Assembly (NCBI RefSeq): GCF_004341105.1
Contig: NZ_SLZK01000001.1
Coordinates: forward strand, 558,001-622,000
Origin: Rhizobium sp. BK418
GTDB lineage: Bacteria > Pseudomonadota > Alphaproteobacteria > Rhizobiales > Rhizobiaceae
DNA length: 64,000 nucleotides
Direction: 5' to 3'
Below the pieces are notes generated by a model that did not search any database, was not told the origin of the DNA, and was given only the letters and a program-made list of their open reading frames with translations. This document shows, one piece after another, positions 28,587 through 35,329 of this stretch (position 1 is the first letter of the stretch; every line of letters begins with the position of its first letter). A program made the translations under genes and the position numbers.

Positions 28587-30257
28587 ATGTACCGTTACGA
28601 CGAATTTGACCACGCCTTTGTCGCCGAGCGCGTCGAGCAGTTTCGCGACCAGGTCCAGCGCCGCCTTTCCGGCGAACTGACTGAGGATGCATTCAAGCCG
28701 CTGCGGCTGATGAACGGTGTCTACCTGCAACTCCATGCTTATATGCTGCGCATCGCTATTCCCTACGGCACGCTGAGCTCGCGCCAAGTGCGCATGCTCG
28801 CCCATATTGCCCGCACGTATGACCGGGGTTATGGCCACTTCACCACGCGTCAGAACTTGCAATTCAACTGGCCGAAGCTGTCCGAAATACCCGATGCGCT
28901 TGCCGACCTCGCGACCGTTGAGATGCATGCCCTTCAGACCTCGGGCAACTGCATCAGAAATGTGACAGCCGATCACTTCGCCGGCGCCGCTGCCGATGAA
29001 GTTGCCGATCCGCGTCCTTACGCCGAAATTCTGCGCCAATGGTCGTCCGTTCACCCGGAATTCTCTTTCCTGCCGCGCAAGTTCAAGATTGCCGTGACCG
29101 GCGCAGAGCGCGACCGCGCCGCTATCCAGGTTCACGATATCGGCCTGCATCTGAAGAAGAACGACAAGGGCGAAATCGGCTTTGCCGTCTATGTCGGCGG
29201 TGGTCAGGGCCGCACGCCGATGATTGCCAAGCTGATCCGGGATTTTCTGCCCGAGGAGGACCTGCTCTCGTATACGACCGCCATCGTGCGCGTGTACAAT
29301 CTGCATGGCCGCCGCGACAACAAGTACAAGGCGCGCATTAAGATCCTCGTTCATGAGACCGGTGCCGAAGAGCTCGCCCGCCAGGTCGAGGCCGAGTTCG
29401 CACAGCTGAAGGATTCCGAGCTGAAGCTGCCCGAAGAGGACGTGCAGGCGATTGCCGCCTACTTCGCGCCGCCGGCACTGCCGGAGCGTGCCGAGGGCTG
29501 GGAAAATCTGGCGCGTTGGAAGAAGGCAGACCCGGCATTCGCTCGCTGGGTCCAGCAGAATGTCCAGCCGCACAAGAACCCCGATTACGGCATGGTGACG
29601 ATTTCGCTGAAACCGATCGGCGGTATTCCGGGTGATGCGTCCGATGCGCAGATGGACGCCGTTGCCGATATCGCCGAGGAATATGCTTTTGACGAGATTC
29701 GCGTCAGCCATGAGCAGAATCTCATCCTGCCGCACGTCGCGCTCGCCGATCTCGAAGCCGTCTATCGCGGCCTCGTTGCTATTGGTCTTGCCGAGGCCAA
29801 TGCCGGTCTCATCACCGATATCATTGCCTGTCCGGGTCTGGACTATTGCGCGCTCGCCAATGCGCGCTCCATTCCCGTCGCGCAGGAAATCTCCCGCCGC
29901 TTTGGCGATCCGGCCCGCCAGGCCGAGATCGGCGAACTGAAGATCAAGATCTCCGGCTGCATCAATGCCTGCGGCCACCACCATGTCGGCCATATTGGGC
30001 TTCTGGGTGTTGAGAAAAAGGGTGCCGAACTCTACCAGATAACGCTCGGCGGTTCTGGTGACGAACATACGTCGATCGGTGAAATCATCGGTCGAGGCTT
30101 CGAGCCGGACAAGGTGACAGATGCGATCGAGACGATCGTCGATACCTATCTCGGCCTGCGCCTCGATCCGTCAGAAAGCTTCCTCGCCGCCTATCGCCGC
30201 GTCGGGCCGCAGCCTTTCAAGGATGCGCTCTATGGCTCGGCAGCGGAAGCGGCATAA
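28587..30257 (+). CDS. cysI: Siroheme-dependent sulfite/nitrite reductase
   Basis: 556-residue reductase that takes six electrons to sulfite (or nitrite), making sulfide (or ammonium). It has two ferredoxin-like half-domains and two 4Fe-4S/siroheme domains. Cluster ligands are CPGLDYC (Cys415, Cys421) and CINAC (Cys458, Cys462), the CX5C...CX3C pattern of the family. TSGNCIRNVTADHF and FTTRQNLQFNWP are also typical. Sulfite versus nitrite cannot be decided from the sequence, but linkage to DUF934 and cysG favours sulfite. It lies eight bases after the DUF2849 gene. Confidence 0.93.
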   Translation: MYRYDEFDHAFVAERVEQFRDQVQRRLSGELTEDAFKPLRLMNGVYLQLHAYMLRIAIPYGTLSSRQVRMLAHIARTYDRGYGHFTTRQNLQFNWPKLSEIPDALADLATVEMHALQTSGNCIRNVTADHFAGAAADEVADPRPYAEILRQWSSVHPEFSFLPRKFKIAVTGAERDRAAIQVHDIGLHLKKNDKGEIGFAVYVGGGQGRTPMIAKLIRDFLPEEDLLSYTTAIVRVYNLHGRRDNKYKARIKILVHETGAEELARQVEAEFAQLKDSELKLPEEDVQAIAAYFAPPALPERAEGWENLARWKKADPAFARWVQQNVQPHKNPDYGMVTISLKPIGGIPGDASDAQMDAVADIAEEYAFDEIRVSHEQNLILPHVALADLEAVYRGLVAIGLAEANAGLITDIIACPGLDYCALANARSIPVAQEISRRFGDPARQAEIGELKIKISGCINACGHHHVGHIGLLGVEKKGAELYQITLGGSGDEHTSIGEIIGRGFEPDKVTDAIETIVDTYLGLRLDPSESFLAAYRRVGPQPFKDALYGSAAEAA

Positions 30258-30267
30258 GGAGGGGATG

Positions 30268-30780
30268 ATGACGAAGATTTGGAGAGAAACCGGTTTTGTC
30301 GAGAACGATCCCTGGGTAATCGAGACGGACGAGGTGAAGGCGACGGGCGATCAGAAGCCGCTTCTGACGCTCGACGAACTGATCGCCAAGGCCGATGAAA
30401 GCAATGATGGTGGCTTTGGTGTGCTGATCAAGCCGGCCGACAATATTCTGAAGCTCGAGCCCTATCTCTATCGCCTTGAAATCGTAGCCGTGGCGTTCCC
30501 GGCCTTCAACGATGGCCGTGCCTTCAGCCATGCTTCGCTGCTGCGTCAGCGCCTTGGTTACACCAACGAATTGCGCGCAGTCGGCGACGTTTTGATCGAC
30601 CAGGTGCCACTGATGTTGCGCGTCGGTATCGACAGTTTCGCTGTCACCAACGAGACGGCGATCCGCCGTCTGTCGGAAAAGCGCCTGCCGTCCATTCCGC
30701 ATCATTATCAGCCGGCGGTGCGTGACGCCGAAGCCGGCAAGGGCTATAGTTGGCGCCGTCAGGCAAAGCCGGCTGCCTGA
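30268..30780 (+). CDS. DUF934 domain protein of the sulfite-reduction operon
   Basis: 170 residues (MTKIWRETGFVENDPWVIETDEV). Two ATGs lie in tandem at 30265 and 30268. The second is chosen for better spacing from the AGGAGG at 30258-30263. The family core is VAFPAFNDGRAFSHASLLRQRLGYTNELRAVGDVLIDQVPLMLRVGIDSF, which is how DUF934 proteins look. They are nearly always encoded next to cysI or nirA and are thought to serve as a partner of the reductase, but their role is unproven. Gap to cysI ten bases. Confidence 0.88.
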   Translation: MTKIWRETGFVENDPWVIETDEVKATGDQKPLLTLDELIAKADESNDGGFGVLIKPADNILKLEPYLYRLEIVAVAFPAFNDGRAFSHASLLRQRLGYTNELRAVGDVLIDQVPLMLRVGIDSFAVTNETAIRRLSEKRLPSIPHHYQPAVRDAEAGKGYSWRRQAKPAA

Positions 30781-30820
30781 GGCTGCCGGGTTGCCGTCTT
30801 TTTGATGACGGAATGATAGC

Positions 30821-32032
30821 ATGAGCAAATTCGAAGTGGCGGTGATCGGCGGCGGTCTCGCCGGTATGATCGCTGCGGTCGCCCTGGCACGCGGCGGTCG
30901 CGACGTGGCGCTGGTCGCCCCTCCATCTCCCAAGGAAGATCGCCGCACCACGGCCTTGATGGACCAGTCGATTCGATTCCTGGATCGCCTCACACTCTGG
31001 GAAAAGCTGCGTCCCGCAGCCGCACCGCTCGCCAGCATGCGCATCATCGACGGCACCAACCGCCTGTTGCGTGCGCCGACCACGACCTTCCGCTCCACAG
31101 AAGTTGGACTCGATGCTTTCGGCTATAACTTTCCGAACAAGGCATTGATGGACGTGCTTGAGTCAGCAGTCGCGGCCGAAAGCAATATCACCTGTTTCAC
31201 CGGCATGGCTGAAGCGATCGACATCGCCTCAGAAGGCGTGACGATCATGCTTGCCGGTGGCGAAGAGATCAGCGCCGATTTCGCTGTCGGTGCCGACGGC
31301 CGCAAATCCAAGCTCAGGGAAACCGCCGGCATAGATGTGCGCACCTGGTCCTATCCGCAGTCAGCCATGGTGCTGAATTTCGCCCATACATTGCCGCACC
31401 AAAATACCTCCACAGAGTTCCACACGGAGCACGGCCCGTTCACGCAGGTGCCCTTGCCGGGAAACCGATCCAGCCTCGTCTGGGTGCAGAATCCGTCAGA
31501 TGCGACGGCGCGTATAGAGCTTTCGCTCGCCGAGCTCGGCAATGTCGTGGAAGAGCGCATGCAGTCCATTCTCGGCAAGGTCGAGGTTGAGGAGGGCGTA
31601 CAGATCTGGCCGCTGTCAGGCACGATGGCCCATCGTTTCGGCAAGGGGCGCATCGCGCTGATCGGTGAGGCTGCCCACGTCTTTCCGCCCATTGGGGCGC
31701 AAGGCCTCAATCTTAGCCTGCGCGACATCATGGCGTTGACCGACCTTTTGTGCGCGCGAGCCGAATTGCCCATTCCTGCCGACGCCGGCAGCAGCTTCGA
31801 TCGTAAGCGCCGCGCCGACATCATGACGCGCACTGCTAGCGTCGATCTCCTCAATCGATCTCTGTTGTCCGATTTCCTGCCGATGCAGATGCTGCGCGCC
31901 GCTGGCCTGCATGTCCTCTCGGTCGTTCCGCCGCTGCGCAATATCGTCATGCGCGAAGGCATCCAGCCGGGCCAAGGCTTTCGCGACATTCCCGATGCGA
32001 TCACGGGATACTTTAAGCGAAAGAAAGCCTGA
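30821..32032 (+). CDS. UbiH/UbiF-family FAD-dependent hydroxylase
   Basis: 403-residue class A flavin monooxygenase. Rossmann FAD motif GGGLAGMIAAVALARGG at about residues 9-25, the DG motif GADGRKSKLRE (near 157) and the GD motif ALIGEAAHVFPPIGAQGLNLSLRD (about 275-298), all typical of ubiquinone-biosynthesis hydroxylases. It may act on a ring position in ubiquinone synthesis, but the family also includes other aromatic hydroxylases, so the exact step is open. It follows DUF934 by 40 bases and may share its transcript or have its own promoter. Confidence 0.85.
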   Translation: MSKFEVAVIGGGLAGMIAAVALARGGRDVALVAPPSPKEDRRTTALMDQSIRFLDRLTLWEKLRPAAAPLASMRIIDGTNRLLRAPTTTFRSTEVGLDAFGYNFPNKALMDVLESAVAAESNITCFTGMAEAIDIASEGVTIMLAGGEEISADFAVGADGRKSKLRETAGIDVRTWSYPQSAMVLNFAHTLPHQNTSTEFHTEHGPFTQVPLPGNRSSLVWVQNPSDATARIELSLAELGNVVEERMQSILGKVEVEEGVQIWPLSGTMAHRFGKGRIALIGEAAHVFPPIGAQGLNLSLRDIMALTDLLCARAELPIPADAGSSFDRKRRADIMTRTASVDLLNRSLLSDFLPMQMLRAAGLHVLSVVPPLRNIVMREGIQPGQGFRDIPDAITGYFKRKKA

Positions 32033-32131
32033 TTTTATCGCAGCCGGAGTACCGCGGCAGATGGGAGCTCGTAGCCGCGGCAGGTTCCTGCTCACTACCT
32101 TAGGCATTTCGCGGAGCGGAGAGACTTACCC

Positions 32132-32881
32132 CTAGCCGATTTGCATCAGGATCGGAAAAGTCTGCTGGAACCAGATTGCGACATAGCTCACCCAACCGAG
32201 CAGGAAGGCGAGGCCTGTCAGCACGAGGAAGACGCCCATAATCTTCTCTACCGTGCCGAGATAGCGGCGGAAGCGAGCCAGGAAGCGCATGAAGGCCCCT
32301 GAAAAGCCGGCCGCAATCCAGAAGGGCACGGCAAGGCCGAGCGAATAGACCGCAAGAAGCCCAGCGCCGGAGCCGACAGTTTCACGCGATGCCGCGACAC
32401 CGAGGATCGCCCCGAGCACGGGCCCGATGCACGGCGTCCAGCCGAATGCGAAGGCCAGCCCCATGACGTAGGCGCCCGTCACCGTCGCCGGCTTGCAGCT
32501 GCCCTGGAAGCGGGCCTCCCGCGCCAGGATGCCGATACGGAAAAGCCCGAGGAAATTGAGACCCATAATGATGATGATGAGGCCGCCGATCTTGGCAAGC
32601 AGGTCGAGATGCTGGCGCAGCACCATTCCGATTGTGGAAGCGCCGGCGCCGAGCGCCACGAAGACAGTCGCAAAGCCGAGCGTGAAGAAAAGTGCTGAAA
32701 AAAGTACGCCGCGCCGGACATCCGGAGCAGCGGCAACGGCACCGCCGCCGCGGAACTGCTCGACGGAAATTCCCGCCATATAACAGAGGTAAGGCGGAAC
32801 GAGTGGAAGCACGCAAGGCGAGAGGAAGGAAAGCGCCCCGGCAAGCAGTGCGCTCCAAAGGGAAATATCGGCAATCGACAC
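32132..32881 (-). CDS. ccdA: Cytochrome c biogenesis protein CcdA
   Basis: 249 residues from a GTG at 32881, preceded by GGAGAGAATGC; a longer frame to 33094 has no conserved sequence. The CcdA/DsbD membrane core is seen as about six helices with two key Cys regions: LSPCVLPLVPPYLCY near residue 20 and FGWTPCIGPVLGAILG near residue 140. It passes electrons from cytosolic thioredoxin to periplasmic thiol partners, needed for heme attachment to c-type cytochromes. The gene points toward the UbiH-like gene, with 99 bases between their stops. Confidence 0.92.
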   Translation of the reverse strand: MSIADISLWSALLAGALSFLSPCVLPLVPPYLCYMAGISVEQFRGGGAVAAAPDVRRGVLFSALFFTLGFATVFVALGAGASTIGMVLRQHLDLLAKIGGLIIIIMGLNFLGLFRIGILAREARFQGSCKPATVTGAYVMGLAFAFGWTPCIGPVLGAILGVAASRETVGSGAGLLAVYSLGLAVPFWIAAGFSGAFMRFLARFRRYLGTVEKIMGVFLVLTGLAFLLGWVSYVAIWFQQTFPILMQIG

Positions 32882-33366
32882 GCATTCTCTCCGGCAGCAA
32901 TCGAGTGATGTTCCTAACGCCGCAGCGGGGGGATTGCCAATCACCTTTTTGCGCTGATCGGAGCTGGCCGGCGGCTCTGTACGATCCGAAGCGGGACAGA
33001 ACATGTGGATATTAACTGGGCATAAACCATAACGGGCACTGTCTATGGATCGACTCGGGCGCTCTCGCTGGTATGGCCGGGCATTTGCGAACACCCCACC
33101 GCAAATGCCGGGAGGTCCGGCCAGGTATGCGAGAGGCCGATGCCGGATCTCCCGCTGCGCCGCCAGCCCGTTACTGGCGCTACTAACGATGTGAAGCTGG
33201 AAGTTGCGACTGGCAGTTCCGATGCCCGGCCATGGGGTGCAAATACGTAATGGTCACAGGGGTCAGCGCCGAGGAATTGGCTGTAAGACTTTTCCGGTAT
33301 AAAGCGCATTAAGTTGCGGTGATCGCGTGATAGATTGCCGTCGGAGATCCATAAGGAGATGTATTT
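32882..33366. other. Gene-free stretch with nested inverted repeats
   Basis: These 485 bases between ccdA and a small lipoprotein gene hold no convincing gene. Between 33073 and 33233 lie several inverted repeats: ATGGCCGGGCAT (33073-33084) with ATGCCCGGCCAT (33222-33233); GGCATTTGCG (33080-33089) with CGCAAATGCC (33100-33109); and CGCCAG (33161-33166) with CTGGCG (33174-33179). The size and nested palindromes recall the short repeated elements (RIME-like) known from rhizobial intergenic DNA, but I cannot test for other copies. The ccdA promoter should lie in the first part of this interval. Confidence 0.5.
33073..33233. repeat. Nested palindromic element, RIME-like
   Basis: The outer arms are a perfect 12-bp inverted repeat (33073-33084 and 33222-33233), about 161 bases end to end. 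Two internal hairpins (stems of 10 and 6 bp) sit inside. This is structured DNA of the kind seen in mobile intergenic repeats of rhizobia. The assignment to a named family is inference; it could also be a structured RNA. Confidence 0.4.
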
Positions 33367-33546
33367 ATGAGCAGATTTCGGGCATTTGTGGCAGCCGGAG
33401 CGCTGATTGGTATTTCGGTGTTGACGGCATGTGCAACTCCCCCGAATTCATACGGCTCCGCATCGGGATACGTGCCGGGAGATTCGATGAACCTCGCTTG
33501 CAGGGATGGCTTCAGGCCGAATGATGGCCGTTCCTGCAGCTATTGA
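33367..33546 (+). CDS. Small putative lipoprotein
   Basis: A 59-residue gene starting at ATG 33367 with a good ribosome-binding site (AAGGAGATGTATTT). Signal peptide MSRFRAFVAAGALIGISVL ends in a lipobox LTAC, giving a predicted lipid-modified Cys at residue 22. The mature part is only 38 residues with two more Cys (LACRDGF, RSCSY) and many Gly/Ser. I do not recognise the family. Small lipoproteins of this kind are common in rhizobia. No operon partner on this strand. Confidence 0.6.
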   Translation: MSRFRAFVAAGALIGISVLTACATPPNSYGSASGYVPGDSMNLACRDGFRPNDGRSCSY

Positions 33547-33633
33547 TGGTAACCGGACAAAACATCGACCTGCTGGGATTGCGGCGAGCCGCGTAAAACA
33601 TCGTCTCGCTCATTTGCAGCCCGGCAGCGGCTA

Positions 33634-33909
33634 TCAGTGCAGCTGCGGCTCATTCTCGTCCTCTTCGAGAAAGCTTCGCACGCCATCTCGTTCAGCGGTG
33701 GCCAGAAACTCTTCCCATGCATCCAGATCTGTGGCGAATTTATCTTCCCAGATCGTTACGACTTCGGTTTGGGAGATGACTTCAAGGGTCCAATCTCCAT
33801 TGGTGCCCGCCGGCCGAAATATATCGACTAGCACGGTTACGCCGCCGTCTTCGAACTCGCCGGAGAAATCGGAGTGCTCGAGTTTCGGTTCTCTAGTCTT
33901 TTTCGTCAT
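33634..33909 (-). CDS. Small acidic hypothetical protein
   Basis: 91 residues from the ATG at 33909, preceded by GGAG (GCTGGAGATTGAA); a longer frame to 33981 is less likely. Acidic (TAERDGVRSFLEEDENEPQLH at the C-terminus), no membrane segment, no known motif. Sequences VTVLVDIFRPAGTNGDWTLEVISQTEVVTIWEDKFATDLDAWEEFLATAE suggest a compact alpha/beta protein. Function unknown. It converges with the lipoprotein gene and lies before tRNA-Lys. Confidence 0.6.
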   Translation of the reverse strand: MTKKTREPKLEHSDFSGEFEDGGVTVLVDIFRPAGTNGDWTLEVISQTEVVTIWEDKFATDLDAWEEFLATAERDGVRSFLEEDENEPQLH

Positions 33910-34157
33910 TTCAATCTCCAGCACCGAAAGGTGCATCATTCTCACAAAGACAGCGATACAGAACGTTTCGTACGTGCGCACTAGCTATAATCGCCCGTGC
34001 GCTTTATCGAGATGGGTTAGGAATGCGGGTTGTGAAAATGTCTGCCAAAGAAATGTGTCCAATACAATGAACGAAAAAATTTTTCGGTTGACCGCGATAG
34101 GTCGCCTGCATATGTTCCGCGCACTTCCAGCCGGGGTGCTTCGCACCTGCGGAGCGG

Positions 34158-34233
34158 GAGAGCGTAGCTCAGCCGGTAGAGCAACTGACTTTTAATCAGT
34201 AGGTCTCGGGTTCGAACCCCGACGCTCTCACCA
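34158..34233 (+). tRNA. tRNA-Lys (anticodon TTT)
   Basis: A complete 76-base cloverleaf with encoded CCA. Acceptor stem GAGAGCG (34158-34164) pairs with CGCTCTC (34223-34229), discriminator A34230, CCA 34231-34233. The D-arm is TAGCTCAGCCGGTAGAGCA. The anticodon stem ACTGA/TCAGT holds loop CTTTTAA with anticodon TTT. The T-arm is CGGGTTCGAACCCCG. It decodes AAA/AAG. Confidence 0.97.
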
Positions 34234-34270
34234 TAACTCCCTTTCTTTTCGCCGCAGTAAAGATAACGAT

Positions 34271-34438
34271 TTGTGGATCGCTTGGCGCGCCGGAAGCCCA
34301 GGCGACAGCCTTGATCCGCTCGTCCGACGATCGGCGTCCGAACCCTGCATCGTGCTGGTGCCGGCAGTTATCATCATCGTCGTCACCACGCTTTCGGTAT
34401 CCCTGGTCGGCGACTGGCTGGATATGACGCTGCGCTAA
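34271..34438 (+). pseudogene. C-terminal fragment resembling a peptide/nickel ABC permease
   Basis: A short open stretch from a TTG at 34271 ends with VLVPAVIIIVVTTLSVSLVGDWLDMTLR, coordinates 34352-34438. This is the characteristic last transmembrane segment and GDWL end of oligopeptide-type ABC permeases (OppC/DppC group). No other part of such a gene is present, a stop codon lies just upstream at 34259, and there is no ribosome-binding site. I read it as the remnant of a deleted transporter, directly after a tRNA gene, a common place for integrations and deletions. Confidence 0.45.
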
Positions 34439-34452
34439 ATAGACGAAAGGCG

Positions 34453-35319
34453 CTAGCGCCGGCGCCGCTCCAATAGAGCGACCGCTTGTAAGGTGGTGAT
34501 GATCACGGCGATGCCGAAAAGCGTTCGAAGATCGGGCACCTCATCGAAGAAGATGTAGCCGCTGGCGGTCGCAAAGACGATCGACAGATAGCCGAACGGG
34601 GCAAGCAGGCTGGCGCTCGCAACTTGATAGGCCCGCAGGAAACAGAATTGTCCAAGCTGCGCCAGAAGGCCGATGCCGAGCAGGGCGGGCCAGTCTTCGC
34701 TGCGCACGGGTTGCCAGACGAAGAGGGCAGGAATGAAGGTGATGACAGTCAGGCCAGCCGTGTAGAAGACCATCATGACGGTGGTATTCTCGTAATGCAG
34801 CATCCGCGTCTGGATCGTCGCCAATGACCCGAAGACGATCGAGAGCAGCACTGCCATCAGCCCGATGTTCCACGCGAACGTATCTGGCGCCAGCATGATC
34901 AGCACGCCGACAAAGGCGAACACCGCGCCGATCCACCGCCAGCCGCTGACCCTCTCGCCGAGCATGACGACCGCCATTAGCATAGAGACCAGCGGTCGCG
35001 TGAAGCCGAGCGCATTAACCAGCACCAGCGGCAGCATCGGGAGCGCGACGAAATTGCTGGTCAGCGCAACCGCATTGCAGCTGATGCGCATGATGTTGCG
35101 CAACGGATCTCTGGAACTGGCAAGCTGCCGGCGATGGCGCCAGATCAACGGCAGGATGAGCATCAGCCCGATCAGCGCGCGAACGAAGACGAGCTGGATG
35201 GCCGGATAGGATGCGCCCTGCATCTTCACCAGCACTGTCATGCCAGTCACTAGCGTCGTATCGGAAAGCAGCCAGACGATGCCGAAATGGCTGTCCCTGG
35301 CTGCGACAGAGCGATCCAT
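34453..35319 (-). CDS. DMT-superfamily (EamA) transporter
   Basis: 288 residues with ten predicted membrane segments in two EamA repeats (first half ends near residue 140, WRWIGAVFAFVGVLIMLAP; second half ends LFGIAVIITTLQAVALLERRRR). Start ATG 35319 is inferred from homology-like sequence MDRSVAARDSHFGIVWLL. The frame is open to 35355, but that would overlap the PIG-L gene. Substrate unknown: the family moves drugs, amino acids, nucleotide sugars and metabolites such as S-adenosylmethionine. It is ten bases downstream of the PIG-L deacetylase gene and likely in its operon. Confidence 0.83.
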   Translation of the reverse strand: MDRSVAARDSHFGIVWLLSDTTLVTGMTVLVKMQGASYPAIQLVFVRALIGLMLILPLIWRHRRQLASSRDPLRNIMRISCNAVALTSNFVALPMLPLVLVNALGFTRPLVSMLMAVVMLGERVSGWRWIGAVFAFVGVLIMLAPDTFAWNIGLMAVLLSIVFGSLATIQTRMLHYENTTVMMVFYTAGLTVITFIPALFVWQPVRSEDWPALLGIGLLAQLGQFCFLRAYQVASASLLAPFGYLSIVFATASGYIFFDEVPDLRTLFGIAVIITTLQAVALLERRRR

Positions 35320-35329
35320 TTCGATTGCC

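Noticed and set aside
33043..33309. Minus-strand open frame of 88 codons in the palindrome region
   Set aside because: It covers the nested inverted repeats and has no ribosome-binding site or recognisable sequence.
33506..34195. 229-codon plus-strand open frame running into tRNA-Lys
   Set aside because: Antisense to the small acidic gene and overlapping the tRNA; Ser/Arg-rich translation typical of a shadow.
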